Program-made: the position numbers and the translations under genes
Notes under the pieces: model-generated
Seen by the model: the letters and a program-made list of their open reading frames with translations, nothing else
The model's database searches: none
What the model was told of the DNA's origin: nothing
Source of the DNA: Acinetobacter albensis
GTDB taxonomy: Bacteria; Pseudomonadota; Gammaproteobacteria; Pseudomonadales; Moraxellaceae
DNA length: 64,000 nt
NCBI RefSeq assembly: GCF_900095025.1
Contig: NZ_FMBK01000008.1
Coordinates: 123,425 to 187,424 of the forward strand
Reading direction: 5' to 3'
Shown: piece by piece, positions 51,362 through 60,964 of the stretch
How the letters are laid out: every line of letters begins with the position of its first letter
Position numbering within the stretch: the first letter of the stretch is position 1

Positions 51362-52279
51362 ATGAAGATTTTGAAGATTGCCACTCGACAAAGCCCTCTT
51401 GCATTATGGCAGGCTGAACACATTCGTGCCCGTTTAGAGGCCATGCATGCCGATCTTAAAGTTGAGTTGGTCACTTTTGTGACCCAAGGTGACAAAATCT
51501 TAGATACGCCTTTAGCCAAAATTGGGGGTAAAGGTTTATTTGTTAAAGAACTAGAAGCAGCTTTGCTCGATGGTCGGGCAGACTTGGCTGTGCACTCTAT
51601 GAAAGATGTGCCTATGGCTTTGCCAGAAGGTTTAAGTTTAGCTGTCATTTGTGAACGTGAAGATCCACTTGATGCGTTTGTATCAAATACTTATGCTTGT
51701 TTTGATGAACTCCCTCAAGGTGCAAAAGTTGGAACCTCGAGTCTGCGCCGGAAATGTCAAATTTTAAAACAACGTCCTGATCTAAATATTATCGATTTAC
51801 GCGGTAATGTGGGTACACGTTTATCTAAACTGGATGCAGGACTATACGATGCCATTATTTTAGCCAGCGCAGGATTAAAGCGTTTGGGATTAAATGGGCG
51901 TATTCGTCATACTCTTGATGCTACCTTAAGTTTACCTGCAGTGGGACAAGGTGCGTTAGGTTTGGAGTGTCGTGAAGCCGACCAAGCTGTATTGGATCTG
52001 ATTTTACCGCTTCTACATGTGGAAAGTGATCTTTGTGTACGGGCTGAACGTGCTTTTAACGCATATTTAGAAGGTGGGTGCCAAGTTCCGATTGCAGGTT
52101 ATGCCACTTTACATCAGGATCAAATTCAGATTGAAGGTCGTGTGGGGAGTTTTGATGGAGCGACATTACTAAAAGTCAAACTAAGTGGTCCTGCGGAAGA
52201 CGCACAGCAATTAGGAATCACCCTTGCACAAAAATTGCTTGAGCAAGGTGCGGGTGATTTACTGAAATCTTTTTATTAA
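51362..52279 (+). CDS. hemC: Hydroxymethylbilane synthase (porphobilinogen deaminase)
   Basis: HemC polymerises four porphobilinogen units in haem synthesis. The 305-residue protein begins [18 protein letters not shown] and holds the signature [11 protein letters not shown] near 78, [15 protein letters not shown] near 125, and the dipyrromethane-cofactor cysteine in [14 protein letters not shown] near 240. hemD starts right at the next base after its stop. Confidence 0.97.
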   Translation: MKILKIATRQSPLALWQAEHIRARLEAMHADLKVELVTFVTQGDKILDTPLAKIGGKGLFVKELEAALLDGRADLAVHSMKDVPMALPEGLSLAVICEREDPLDAFVSNTYACFDELPQGAKVGTSSLRRKCQILKQRPDLNIIDLRGNVGTRLSKLDAGLYDAIILASAGLKRLGLNGRIRHTLDATLSLPAVGQGALGLECREADQAVLDLILPLLHVESDLCVRAERAFNAYLEGGCQVPIAGYATLHQDQIQIEGRVGSFDGATLLKVKLSGPAEDAQQLGITLAQKLLEQGAGDLLKSFY

Positions 52280-53059
52280 ATGTTGTTTATCAATAGTCGT
52301 CCTACAGACCGTGCAGAAAAATTGAGTCATGCCTTGCGTATGGCTCAAGTCGAAGTTGTTGAATTGGCTTTGTTGGAATTATTAAAGCGACCCTATTCCA
52401 ATGAATTAGCACACTTATATCAACAATTGCCTATGGCTCAGATTGTCGTTGTGGTTAGCCCAACGGCTTTAAGACTAGGAATGGACTATTTAAAACAATC
52501 TTCAATTTCATTAAATGAAATTAATCAACTGCAATGGATTGCGGTGGGTGATGCAACCGCTCAAGCCTTGGCAGATTATGGGATTACTGCTGAAGTGCCT
52601 TTGGTGGAAACTTCAGAAGGCATGTTGCAGTTACCTATTTTAAATCACCTAAAGAGTGGGACAAAGATTGCTTTTTGGCGTGGCGAGGGTGGTCGCCTGT
52701 TCATGATGGAACAGCTTAAGCAACAGAATATGCAAATTCTGAATTTTATTTTATATGAACGTCGTTGTCCTTTACTTACACAGCAAAATTTTCCTCAATT
52801 TATTAGTAAATTAGCACCATATTCAAGTTACATCATGTTGATCAGTAGTGAAGCAAGTTGGTTGAATTGGCTGGATTTGATGCAGGATCAAGAACAATTA
52901 CTTTCAAAAGCTCATTATTTTGTTTTAGGGGAACGCTTGTATCAAGTTGTTTCAGATTATAAGAAAAATCACTTAGCATGTTTTAATGTCAGCCCATTAT
53001 CCGATTTAAAAGCAGATTCAATTCTGCAGCAGATTGCAGTTGTGCAAGGGACCACATGA
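52280..53059 (+). CDS. hemD: Uroporphyrinogen-III synthase
   Basis: HemD closes hydroxymethylbilane to uroporphyrinogen III. The 259-residue protein has the two-domain HemD fold with typical LLFINSRPTDRAEKL start, VVVSPTALRLGM near 55, and WIAVGDATAQALADYGI. HemD is poorly conserved, but position (immediately after hemC, ATGA overlap with the next gene) settles the call. Confidence 0.93.
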   Translation: MLFINSRPTDRAEKLSHALRMAQVEVVELALLELLKRPYSNELAHLYQQLPMAQIVVVVSPTALRLGMDYLKQSSISLNEINQLQWIAVGDATAQALADYGITAEVPLVETSEGMLQLPILNHLKSGTKIAFWRGEGGRLFMMEQLKQQNMQILNFILYERRCPLLTQQNFPQFISKLAPYSSYIMLISSEASWLNWLDLMQDQEQLLSKAHYFVLGERLYQVVSDYKKNHLACFNVSPLSDLKADSILQQIAVVQGTT

Positions 53060-53898
53060 AGAAAATTTTTATTTTATTATTGGGTTTGAGTTTGGTCTGG
53101 ATGGTAAAGCTCAGTTATGACGTATTTAAACTTAATACACAACAGACAGAACTCAGTAATACTTTGCATCGAATTGAACAAAGCAATGCAAATTTAAATG
53201 ATCAAATGGTGTCTTTACAACGCCATATGAATGTAAAAGATGGCACCGTCAATCCTGCAGCAGAAACAGCAGCACATTTAAAAATAATTTCAGAATCCAG
53301 TATAGATCCCATAATTGTTATTAAGCAGCAAGTTGATTTAATTGAATTTATGCTGAAACAACAAAAAACCAATGAAGCTTTAGAGAGGTTGATGCTTCTC
53401 GAGCGCAATATTGAACAATATGCTCTAGCCCCGTCCTTGAAGCAAAGTTTGCATGAAGTAATCAAAAAAGATCAGCAAGTGATTCAACAGTTTGCCAGTG
53501 CCCGAATAGCACAGCAGACCAAAATTAATGTATTAATCCATCAATTGGATCAAGCTTTAGCTGAAGAAATAATGTATCCGCAGTTAAAGACAAATACGTC
53601 ACAACGCGAATATTTTTGGCAGCGCTGGTTGGTGATTGAGTCTGCAAAACAACCCGCAACAGCATTAATTCAACGACCATTAATTCTCAAAGAGGCGCAG
53701 CTCAGATTATTATTGGCGCAGCATGCTTTGCAACAGGGGCAATATTTAGAGTATCAACAAGCCTTGACTGAAATTATCAGTTTACTGAATGCTTTACCCG
53801 ATGAAAAAACCCATCAAATGATTCAAAAAATCCAAAAAATAAAAGGATTGAGTGTTATTCCAACCCCGATTTTAAATACACGTGAACTTTTGGGATAA
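53056..53898 (+). CDS. hemX: HemX-like membrane protein
   Basis: A 280-residue protein: short N-terminus, one membrane helix (4-20), a coiled coil (25-60) and a helical periplasmic body. This is the layout of HemX (the so-called uroporphyrin-III C-methyltransferase-like protein), which lacks methyltransferase motifs. It overlaps hemD by ATGA and is followed by hemY, the common hemCDXY order. It is shorter than E. coli HemX (393). Confidence 0.8.
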   Translation: MKKIFILLLGLSLVWMVKLSYDVFKLNTQQTELSNTLHRIEQSNANLNDQMVSLQRHMNVKDGTVNPAAETAAHLKIISESSIDPIIVIKQQVDLIEFMLKQQKTNEALERLMLLERNIEQYALAPSLKQSLHEVIKKDQQVIQQFASARIAQQTKINVLIHQLDQALAEEIMYPQLKTNTSQREYFWQRWLVIESAKQPATALIQRPLILKEAQLRLLLAQHALQQGQYLEYQQALTEIISLLNALPDEKTHQMIQKIQKIKGLSVIPTPILNTRELLG

Positions 53899-53905
53899 CA
53901 AATTC

Positions 53906-55099
53906 ATGAAGCAAATTTTACAGGCTTATGTATTTATTGGCCTCATTATCGTCGCGCTACTCAGTATTTTAAGTTATGGCTATGGTGCAGGTTACATTTA
54001 TATATATTGGCGCGAATTACAAATTCAAACCAATATTTGGGTACTCTTTGTTATTTTAATGAGTCTTGCACTCAGCATGCAGTTGCTCTGGCTAAGTATT
54101 AAACGTTACTTGAGTCAGCAACAGCGCAAAATAGAAACAGTTTTCAATTTTAAAAATTTACATCCTTATGAGCAATTAGCCGTGGTTTGGTTGTTGGAAG
54201 CTGCCGAAGATCAACAAGAATTTATTCAAAGTGTGTTTTCCCAATCAGGTTTATTAAAAGGGATTATTGATTCACGTTTGTATTGGATGCAGCATCAATA
54301 TCCAGAAGCTTTGGCTGCCTTAAATCAAACCAATCCAATGGCATTTGAGCTGGCTGAAATTCAACGGATTGAAATTTTTCTTGCACAAAATAACGGAGAG
54401 CAAGCATTAACGCATTTAGAATTTCTAAATCAGCATGAACTTTCGCCGTGGTTAAATGAAGTCAAAAGTGCTTATGATTTACGTCTAACCAGTTTATGGG
54501 GAAAGTTTGCAATTCAATTTCCATGGATGTATTTGCGTTCAACTAAATATGGACATTTAGGCGAAATAAAAAAACAAGAATGGTTACAACAGTTGTTATT
54601 AAACTTTGATCAACCTGATATCGAAAGTTTACAAAATTTGCAACAACGATATTTAGACTTGGGAGGTCAAATATATAATCGCAACTATACAATAAAAATG
54701 TTGTGGTTAAAGGTATTATCCCGAATCCCTGAAATGAGTGAGCAGCATGAAGCATTAGCCTTGCATTTGCTTGATCAGCAATTTAATCAAGATGTTTTCT
54801 ATTTTTGGTTCCAGCAGCAGTTATTAAAGCAAAATCCTGATTATTTAAATATTGAAGAGCATATTGATTATTGGGAAAATAAATATCCAGCCTTGCCGAT
54901 ATTTAGCTTTGCAAAATGGCATGTATATACGGCCACTCGTCGTGAAAAAGAAGCCAATCAACTACTTGAATTATATCCTGATAATATCCTGATGAATTAT
55001 TTAAGAATTAAATCAACTTTAAATGGTCAAGATGATTTAATTCAGCAATTAAATTTAATTTTTGAAAATAATTCAAATTTCGTAGAAATGAAAATATAA
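53906..55099 (+). CDS. hemY: HemY-like protein, TPR-containing
   Basis: A 397-residue protein with two N-terminal membrane helices and a long helical domain of TPR-like repeats, the HemY_N/TPR layout of the hemCDXY operon. The ATG at 53906 has GGGAT upstream; the frame extends back to a GTG at 53882, overlapping hemX, which is less likely. Function in haem synthesis or membrane organisation is not established in Acinetobacter. Confidence 0.8.
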   Translation: MKQILQAYVFIGLIIVALLSILSYGYGAGYIYIYWRELQIQTNIWVLFVILMSLALSMQLLWLSIKRYLSQQQRKIETVFNFKNLHPYEQLAVVWLLEAAEDQQEFIQSVFSQSGLLKGIIDSRLYWMQHQYPEALAALNQTNPMAFELAEIQRIEIFLAQNNGEQALTHLEFLNQHELSPWLNEVKSAYDLRLTSLWGKFAIQFPWMYLRSTKYGHLGEIKKQEWLQQLLLNFDQPDIESLQNLQQRYLDLGGQIYNRNYTIKMLWLKVLSRIPEMSEQHEALALHLLDQQFNQDVFYFWFQQQLLKQNPDYLNIEEHIDYWENKYPALPIFSFAKWHVYTATRREKEANQLLELYPDNILMNYLRIKSTLNGQDDLIQQLNLIFENNSNFVEMKI

Positions 55100-55110
55100 A
55101 GGTAAAGTCG

Positions 55111-55539
55111 ATGTTAACCCTTTTAGATTATCCTATTATTTATCAACAGCAGGTGGCTTGGGGAGATATGGATGCCTTTGGACACGTGAATAATGTTATA
55201 TATTATCGTTATATGGAAAGCGCACGAATTGATTATATGAATAAGCTCGATATTCTTCGAGAAGATATTTATACCGTTGTTGCATCAAATCAGTGCAAAT
55301 ATATGCGTCCAGTATTTTATCCAGATCAGCTTAAAATCGGAGTGCGTGTAGAGGAAGTTCGTAGTAGTGCATTTCGTATGAGTTATTTATTATGGAGTGA
55401 GCTACAGCAACAGGTGGTAGCAACTGGTGATGCCGTTATTGTGTGTGTAGATAAAGTAGAAATGCAAAAAATAAAAATACCAGATAATATAAGAAAAAGA
55501 TTAATTGAAACTGAATTGAAGGTTAATCATCAGATTTAA
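55111..55539 (+). CDS. 4HBT-family acyl-CoA thioesterase
   Basis: A 142-residue single hot-dog protein with the 4-hydroxybenzoyl-CoA thioesterase motif WGDMDAFGHVNNVIYYRYMESAR near residues 14-36, in which the Asp and the HVNN stretch are catalytic-type residues. It is close to the YbgC/FadM group. It begins 11 bp after hemY, possibly read from the same transcript. Substrate is unknown. Confidence 0.88.
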   Translation: MLTLLDYPIIYQQQVAWGDMDAFGHVNNVIYYRYMESARIDYMNKLDILREDIYTVVASNQCKYMRPVFYPDQLKIGVRVEEVRSSAFRMSYLLWSELQQQVVATGDAVIVCVDKVEMQKIKIPDNIRKRLIETELKVNHQI

Positions 55540-55682
55540 AAATAATATAAGGATAGAAGTCAGTAAATGATTAAATCAGTTTGAGTATTGTTGTTTATTT
55601 AAACTTTTTTATTGAATATTTTAAATAATAAAAATATTATGTGCGAGTTGATTAAATAAATATAAAACCTAGTGGAGTTAAT

Positions 55683-56009
55683 ATGATGCCAGATATTAGT
55701 AATTTATCTGTTGAAGAGTTAAAGCGTTTGCAAGTTGAAGCAGAAGCGTTAATTGTCTCTAAAAAAGATCAAGCGATTGAAGATGCTTATCAAAAAATTG
55801 CAGATATTGCTGATGACGTGGGTTTGTCGATTGAACAAATTTTAGAGTTTGGTGCGACTAAACGTAAAAAGACGGTTCGTAAATCTGTAGAGCCACGTTA
55901 TCGCAGTAAAAATAATGGAGCAGACACGTGGACTGGTCGTGGCAAAAAACCACGTTGGTTGGTTGCAGAGCTAGAAAATGGTGCAAAATTGGATGATTTT
56001 TTGATTTAA
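55683..56009 (+). CDS. H-NS family nucleoid protein
   Basis: A 108-residue H-NS-like protein. Residues 1-50 form the coiled-coil oligomerisation helix (LSVEELKRLQVEAEALIVSKKDQ). The C-terminal DNA-binding domain carries the core KNNGADTWTGRGKKPRWLVAEL, with the TWTGRGxxPRW loop that reads the minor groove of AT-rich DNA. GGAG 5 nt before the ATG at 55683. It silences AT-rich, often foreign, genes. Own terminator follows. Confidence 0.93.
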   Translation: MMPDISNLSVEELKRLQVEAEALIVSKKDQAIEDAYQKIADIADDVGLSIEQILEFGATKRKKTVRKSVEPRYRSKNNGADTWTGRGKKPRWLVAELENGAKLDDFLI

Positions 56010-56050
56010 TTTAAAAATTCATCAGATCGTCATTCAAGTCGATTAAGCTC

Positions 56051-56081
56051 AAAAAACCAAGTATGAATACTTGGTTTTTTT
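56051..56081 (+). terminator. Rho-independent terminator after hns-like gene
   Basis: AAAAAACCAAGTAT/ATACTTGGTTTTTT stem. Confidence 0.87.
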
Positions 56082-56179
56082 ATATCTTTGAATTGGTGTT
56101 CCGATAAAAATGTGCATAATGTGTATAAAGACAAAATGAACACTCAAGGAAGAATAATTGATATGTGGGTCATAATGGG

Positions 56180-56926
56180 ATGATAACGAAACCCAAATCC
56201 TTGACGTGGTGGATTTTCGCCATCAGCGTTTTTTTAATTTTTGTAGTGCTCCAAATTCCGGCAGCTTGGTTGATCTCAAAATTTTATAAAAATAATCAGG
56301 TTTTACAAAATGTCAGCGGTAATATTTGGCAAGGACAAGCAGATTGGCATAAAGGGAACTTAAAAGGCTCACTCAGTTGGAAAACACGACCGCTAGATTT
56401 ATTCTTGCTCCGTCTAGGGGCGGAAATAGAAGTTCATAGTGGGAATACACAACTGGATGGAGTTGTTGGGTATGGCTTTGGTAAAAAAATTATTATTCGT
56501 AATTTAAATGGTCAGGTTGCACCTGAAACCTTAAAAAGTGTGGTGGATTGGCAATGGCCCACCAATGCCATTCAATTGCGTGATATTCATTTTAATTTTA
56601 AAAAAGAACAGGGTTTTGCACAAGCAGAAGGTACATTGCAATGGGCCGGTGGTAACTTGGTTTACAGCTATGCTCAAAGACAAGAGCGTATGACCATGCC
56701 TTCGTTGCAGGGAAAATTATCAGATGAAAACAGTCAGTTGATCTTTGAAATGGGAGATCTGCGTGGACAAAAATTGATTGCACTCGCATTAGATAAAGAC
56801 TTGATGCTAAATGTGCAACTGACTCAGCGTTTACTGCTTAATATTCCGTCTTATCAAGGTAAGGCAGGTTTAGATACTTATGTCATTAGTTCACGACAGC
56901 CTTTATTAAAAGGTGGTAGCGAATGA
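56180..56926 (+). CDS. gspN: Type II secretion system protein N
   Basis: GspN is an inner-membrane, periplasm-facing component of the type II secretion machine. From ATG 56180 it has 248 residues: one N-terminal helix (TWWIFAISVFLIFVVLQIPAAWL) and a beta-rich periplasmic domain typical of T2SSN (NVSGNIWQGQAD...GSLSWKTRPL). It is first in the gspN-C-D order seen in Acinetobacter, and overlaps gspC by ATGA. A GTG at 56165 is an alternative start. Six codons upstream an overlapping out-of-frame mini-ORF occurs. Confidence 0.87.
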   Translation: MITKPKSLTWWIFAISVFLIFVVLQIPAAWLISKFYKNNQVLQNVSGNIWQGQADWHKGNLKGSLSWKTRPLDLFLLRLGAEIEVHSGNTQLDGVVGYGFGKKIIIRNLNGQVAPETLKSVVDWQWPTNAIQLRDIHFNFKKEQGFAQAEGTLQWAGGNLVYSYAQRQERMTMPSLQGKLSDENSQLIFEMGDLRGQKLIALALDKDLMLNVQLTQRLLLNIPSYQGKAGLDTYVISSRQPLLKGGSE

Positions 56927-57768
56927 ATGATTGGGTTGAAAAAATTCAACAATTAAATTGGAAACAAGCAGATCGCATAGCCCCTGTTTTATTGGGATTG
57001 TTGATTGTATATTTATGCTGGAAGTTGGCGAATATTTTTTGGTTGGTGCTGGCTTCGCCTCAAGTTATGCAGATAGAACGTGTTGAATTGGGCGCTCAGC
57101 AAACGTCAGTTCCGAATATTTCTTCATTTGCATTATTTCAGGAAACGGGACGCACGGCAGCTGCAGATGAAAATATTAATCTGATTTTGCAAGGTGTGGT
57201 TGTGGGCTATCCAAGTCAGTTTTCTTCTGCCGTGATCAAAGTGAATGATATGGCCGATCGCTATCGAGTCGGAGAAAACATTGCTAACTCAGCATATCAA
57301 TTGGCCGAAGTTTACTGGGATCGAATTGTATTACGTCAAAGTAATGGCACCATCCGTGAATTAAAATTCAAGGGAATCGAAAATGGGCTTGATCAGACGA
57401 TTGTTCCGCCAGTGACTTCGCCTTCTGGTTCGGCGGATGCACCATCAACAGAAACAGCTCAAAATCAACAAAGTAACGCTTTAGGGCAAGCTGTACAAAA
57501 AATACAGCAAGACCGAGAACAATATTTAAAAGAGATGGGCGTCAATACAGCAGGTGAGGGTTATGAAGTGACCTCCAATACGCCTGCTGCATTGCGCACC
57601 AAACTCGGATTACAGCCGGGTGATCGTATTGTTTCCTTAAATGGTCAAGCTGTGGGACAGGGGCAAAATGATGCTCAGTTGTTAGAGCAAGCTCGACGTG
57701 AAGGTCAGGTCAAGTTAGAAATAAAACGTGGTGATCAAGTGATGACCATACAACAAAATTTTAAGTGA
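56923..57768 (+). CDS. gspC: Type II secretion system protein C
   Basis: GspC links the inner-membrane platform to the secretin. The 281-residue protein has one N-terminal helix (about 19-45), the HR domain (NINLILQGVVVGYPSQFSSAVIKVND near 85-110), a Ser/Gln-rich linker, and a C-terminal PDZ domain (TKLGLQPGDRIVSLNGQAVGQGQ near 226-248). ATGA overlap with gspN; gspD follows 39 bp later. Confidence 0.92.
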   Translation: MNDWVEKIQQLNWKQADRIAPVLLGLLIVYLCWKLANIFWLVLASPQVMQIERVELGAQQTSVPNISSFALFQETGRTAAADENINLILQGVVVGYPSQFSSAVIKVNDMADRYRVGENIANSAYQLAEVYWDRIVLRQSNGTIRELKFKGIENGLDQTIVPPVTSPSGSADAPSTETAQNQQSNALGQAVQKIQQDREQYLKEMGVNTAGEGYEVTSNTPAALRTKLGLQPGDRIVSLNGQAVGQGQNDAQLLEQARREGQVKLEIKRGDQVMTIQQNFK

Positions 57769-57807
57769 TATATCGTCACATTAATGGGTTAGGAAGCACG
57801 GAATTTT

Positions 57808-60075
57808 ATGGCTTTATTTAATCAGCACCGTCCAGTTTGGGCCTTATTTGCGGCTGCACCGCTTATTGCTATGGTGAGCACCACGAGTCACGCTCAAACA
57901 TGGAAAATTAATTTACGTGATGCTGACTTAACTGCATTTATCAATGAAGTCGCAGATATTACCGGTAAAAATTTTGCTGTAGACCCGCGTGTGCGAGGTA
58001 ATGTTACTGTTATTTCAAATAAGCCTTTAAATAAAGCAGAAGTCTATGATTTATTTTTAGGTGTACTCAATGTAAATGGTGTGGTGGCGATTCCATCAGG
58101 CAATACCATTAAACTGGTGCCAGACAGTAATGTAAAAAGTTCAGGTATCCCTTTTGATGCCAAGCAGCGCGCTACGGGTGACCAAATTGTGACTCGGGTG
58201 ATCTGGCTTGAAAATACCAATCCGAATGATTTAATTCCTGCTCTACGCCCCTTAATGCCACAATTTGCGCATTTATCTGCAGTGGCGGGGACCAATGCTT
58301 TAATCGTATCGGATCGTGCCAATAATATTTATCAATTAGAAACGATTGTTCGTAATTTAGATGGTACAGGGCAAAATGACATCGAGTCAGTGGCTTTGCA
58401 ATCCAGTCAAGCTGAAGAAATGATTGGTTTGTTGGAATCGATGAGTTCTACGGGTGCGGCACGAGATTTAAAAGGCTCGCGCATTAGAATTATTGCCGAT
58501 AACCGTACTAATCGTATTATTTTGAAAGGCGATATGGCAACGCGTAAGCGTATCCGCCAAATGATCGAGATGCTCGATGTGCCTGCAGCAGACCGCTTAG
58601 GTGGCTTAAAAGTTTTTCGCCTGAAATATGCCAGTGCAAAAAATCTGGCTGAGATTTTACAAGGTTTGGTCACAGGTCAATCGGTTGCTAGTTCATCCAA
58701 CTCCAATAACACTTCTTCCAATGCCAATACTTCATCAAATAACATGGGCAATAATAGTTCCACAAATTCAAATGGTAGTAGTGCCTCTACCATTTCTACC
58801 CCAAGTATTAACTTGGGAAGTGGTTCGAACAATACCAATCAAAACAGTATTACCAGTTTTAATGCCAATGGGGTCAGCATTATTGCCGATGACAGTCAAA
58901 ATGCGTTGGTGGTCAAAGCCGACCCACAGTTGATGCGGGAAATTGAATCGGCCATTCAACAACTGGATATCCGTCGTCAACAGGTGCTGATCGAAGCAGC
59001 TATTATTGAAGTTGAAGGCACAGATGCAGATCAATTGGGTGTGCAATGGGCATTGGGGGATTTAAGTAGTGGTGTTGGGTTAATTAACTTTAGCAATGTG
59101 GGTTCGAGTATTGCAGAGCTTGCGGCAGGTTACGCAACAGGTGGAGCTTTAGGCGCTGCTGCCAATTTAGGCACAGGCACCTCTTTGGTTTTGGGCGATT
59201 ACCGTGAAGGTGCGGATGGTTCGCGTAAACTCTATGGTGCGCTCATTCAGGCACTTAAAAGTAAAACCAAGTCTAATTTGCTGTCTACGCCTTCTATCGT
59301 GACGATGGATAATGAAGAGGCTTATATTGTGGTGGGGCAGAACGTTCCTTTCGTGACAGGTTCGGTTGCAACCACGACAGCAGGAATTAATCCCTACACC
59401 ACAGTTGAACGTAAAGATGTCGGTGTTACCTTAAAAGTAGTTCCGCACATTGGTGAAAACGGTACAGTTCGTTTGGAAGTAGAGCAAGAAGTTTCTGCTG
59501 TGCAGCCCAAAGGCGAGGCTCAGGATTTAATTACCAGTAAACGCGCCATTAAAACCTCTATTTTAGCAGAACATGGTCAGACCATTGTTTTGGGAGGATT
59601 AATTTCTGATAACTCGATTCATAGTCGACAATCAGTGCCGGGTTTAGGCTCTATTCCTGGTATTGGTCGTTTGTTTAGAGCAGATGCAAAATCCAATGAA
59701 AAGCGTAATTTGCTGGTCTTTATTCATCCAACAATTGTGGGTGATAGTAAAGACGTGCGTCGTTTGTCGCAGCAACGTTACAGTCAACTGTATAGTTTGC
59801 AGTTGGCTATGGATCAAGATGGTACTTTCTCAAAATTGCCTGAAAATGTTGAAGATATTTATCAACAACGTATTCCTGTAACGTCTTCAGTACCTAAAGT
59901 TGCTCCTTATCAGGCTGTTCCATCGGGTGGGTCGATACCTGTGAAACCTACTGTATTCACTACTCCAATTGCAATTGAGCCAGTGGTACAAAAACAGGCA
60001 GTACAGGTTCCGAAATCAGAAGTTGAGAAAACCAAAAATACTGTAACCACGACCACCATTCGTTCAGGTTCTTAA
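57808..60075 (+). CDS. gspD: Type II secretion secretin GspD
   Basis: GspD forms the outer-membrane pore of type II secretion. The 755-residue precursor has a signal peptide (cleaved near AQTWKINLRDADLTAFINEV), N0-N3 domains, an Asn/Ser/Gly-rich disordered stretch around residues 295-345, and the secretin core (VLIEAAIIEVEGTDADQLGVQWA; VPFVTGS; VGVTLKVVPHIGENGTVRLEVEQEVSAV; TSILAEHGQTIVLGGLI, each quoted in part). The C-terminus is a variable Val/Pro/Thr-rich tail. Other gsp genes are not in the window. Confidence 0.96.
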   Translation: MALFNQHRPVWALFAAAPLIAMVSTTSHAQTWKINLRDADLTAFINEVADITGKNFAVDPRVRGNVTVISNKPLNKAEVYDLFLGVLNVNGVVAIPSGNTIKLVPDSNVKSSGIPFDAKQRATGDQIVTRVIWLENTNPNDLIPALRPLMPQFAHLSAVAGTNALIVSDRANNIYQLETIVRNLDGTGQNDIESVALQSSQAEEMIGLLESMSSTGAARDLKGSRIRIIADNRTNRIILKGDMATRKRIRQMIEMLDVPAADRLGGLKVFRLKYASAKNLAEILQGLVTGQSVASSSNSNNTSSNANTSSNNMGNNSSTNSNGSSASTISTPSINLGSGSNNTNQNSITSFNANGVSIIADDSQNALVVKADPQLMREIESAIQQLDIRRQQVLIEAAIIEVEGTDADQLGVQWALGDLSSGVGLINFSNVGSSIAELAAGYATGGALGAAANLGTGTSLVLGDYREGADGSRKLYGALIQALKSKTKSNLLSTPSIVTMDNEEAYIVVGQNVPFVTGSVATTTAGINPYTTVERKDVGVTLKVVPHIGENGTVRLEVEQEVSAVQPKGEAQDLITSKRAIKTSILAEHGQTIVLGGLISDNSIHSRQSVPGLGSIPGIGRLFRADAKSNEKRNLLVFIHPTIVGDSKDVRRLSQQRYSQLYSLQLAMDQDGTFSKLPENVEDIYQQRIPVTSSVPKVAPYQAVPSGGSIPVKPTVFTTPIAIEPVVQKQAVQVPKSEVEKTKNTVTTTTIRSGS

Positions 60076-60143
60076 CAGAGTGGTTAAAAAGTTAAATATT
60101 TACCGTGATATGATAAGAAAAATCGGAAAGAGAAGTACATTTC

Positions 60144-60872
60144 ATGACTTGGAAAATACAAGCAATTACGGGTGAATTGACGGGACAAGAAATCAGTATC
60201 GACCGTGATATGTGGGTCGGCCGTCATCAAAGTGCTGATATTGTATTGCAGGCTGCGGAGATATCACGCAAGCATGCTGCTTTTTTGCTCAAAGATCAGG
60301 TTCTTTGGGTGCAGGATTTACAATCTTCAAATGGTACTTTTGTAAATGATTTACAGATTGAGCATGACACCTTATTAAAACAAGGGGATATTGTACAATT
60401 TGCCAGCTTAAAATTTTCAGTTCTTGAGCCTGCAAAAAATATTGAAACAGAGCCGCTTGAGCCCGTTCATATTGTGGTTAATCCAGTTGTAGAAACTGAC
60501 ACTATTTTAACGCAGCAACAACCATCAGAAGCAGTTGCTGTTTCTGAAACCGCAGCAATCCAAGCTCAGGAGCCGCCTAAAACTGCGGCACAGCAAATGA
60601 ATGAACAGGGTATGCCTGAACTCAAAGAGCGTGACAGTCAGATGAATGTCACACGTGATGGTCTGCCAACCAATGTTGGTATTCCAAAACCAGCGCCTAT
60701 TCCAGAAGGAATAGAAGTCATTGCACAGCCTGAACCAGAAGCAATTGCGTTTGAAGAACCCGTATCTCGTGTTGAGCTTGAAAAAGTTGAACGTAAAAAC
60801 GCCTCTGTGGGTTTGATTTCGATTATCGCGTTGATGATTTTTGCATTCATTGCTTGGTTGTTATTTAAATAA
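60144..60872 (+). CDS. FHA-domain membrane protein
   Basis: A 242-residue protein. Residues 5-90 are a forkhead-associated domain: VGRHQSADIVLQAAEISRKHAAFL with the phosphothreonine-binding Arg, Ser and His, then LQSSNGTFVNDLQI. A Pro/Glu/Gln-rich linker follows, and one membrane helix (VGLISIIALMIFAFIAWLLF) ends the protein. It would tether phosphopeptide recognition to the inner membrane. It lies 68 bp after gspD, possibly co-transcribed with type II secretion genes; the partner is unknown. Confidence 0.88.
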   Translation: MTWKIQAITGELTGQEISIDRDMWVGRHQSADIVLQAAEISRKHAAFLLKDQVLWVQDLQSSNGTFVNDLQIEHDTLLKQGDIVQFASLKFSVLEPAKNIETEPLEPVHIVVNPVVETDTILTQQQPSEAVAVSETAAIQAQEPPKTAAQQMNEQGMPELKERDSQMNVTRDGLPTNVGIPKPAPIPEGIEVIAQPEPEAIAFEEPVSRVELEKVERKNASVGLISIIALMIFAFIAWLLFK

Positions 60873-60893
60873 GCATGCTTAAAATTTACAATT

Positions 60894-60920
60894 AAGGCAT
60901 GCAATCGCATGCCTTAATGC
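60894..60920 (+). terminator. Hairpin after FHA gene
   Basis: TTAAGGCATGC/GCATGCCTTAA is a perfect 11-bp stem with an AATC-type loop but no T-run; possible terminator or attenuator before gph. Confidence 0.5.
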
Positions 60921-60964
60921 TATATAGCGATATGCGTTAGTATAATGATGATAAGAGGAAGAAG

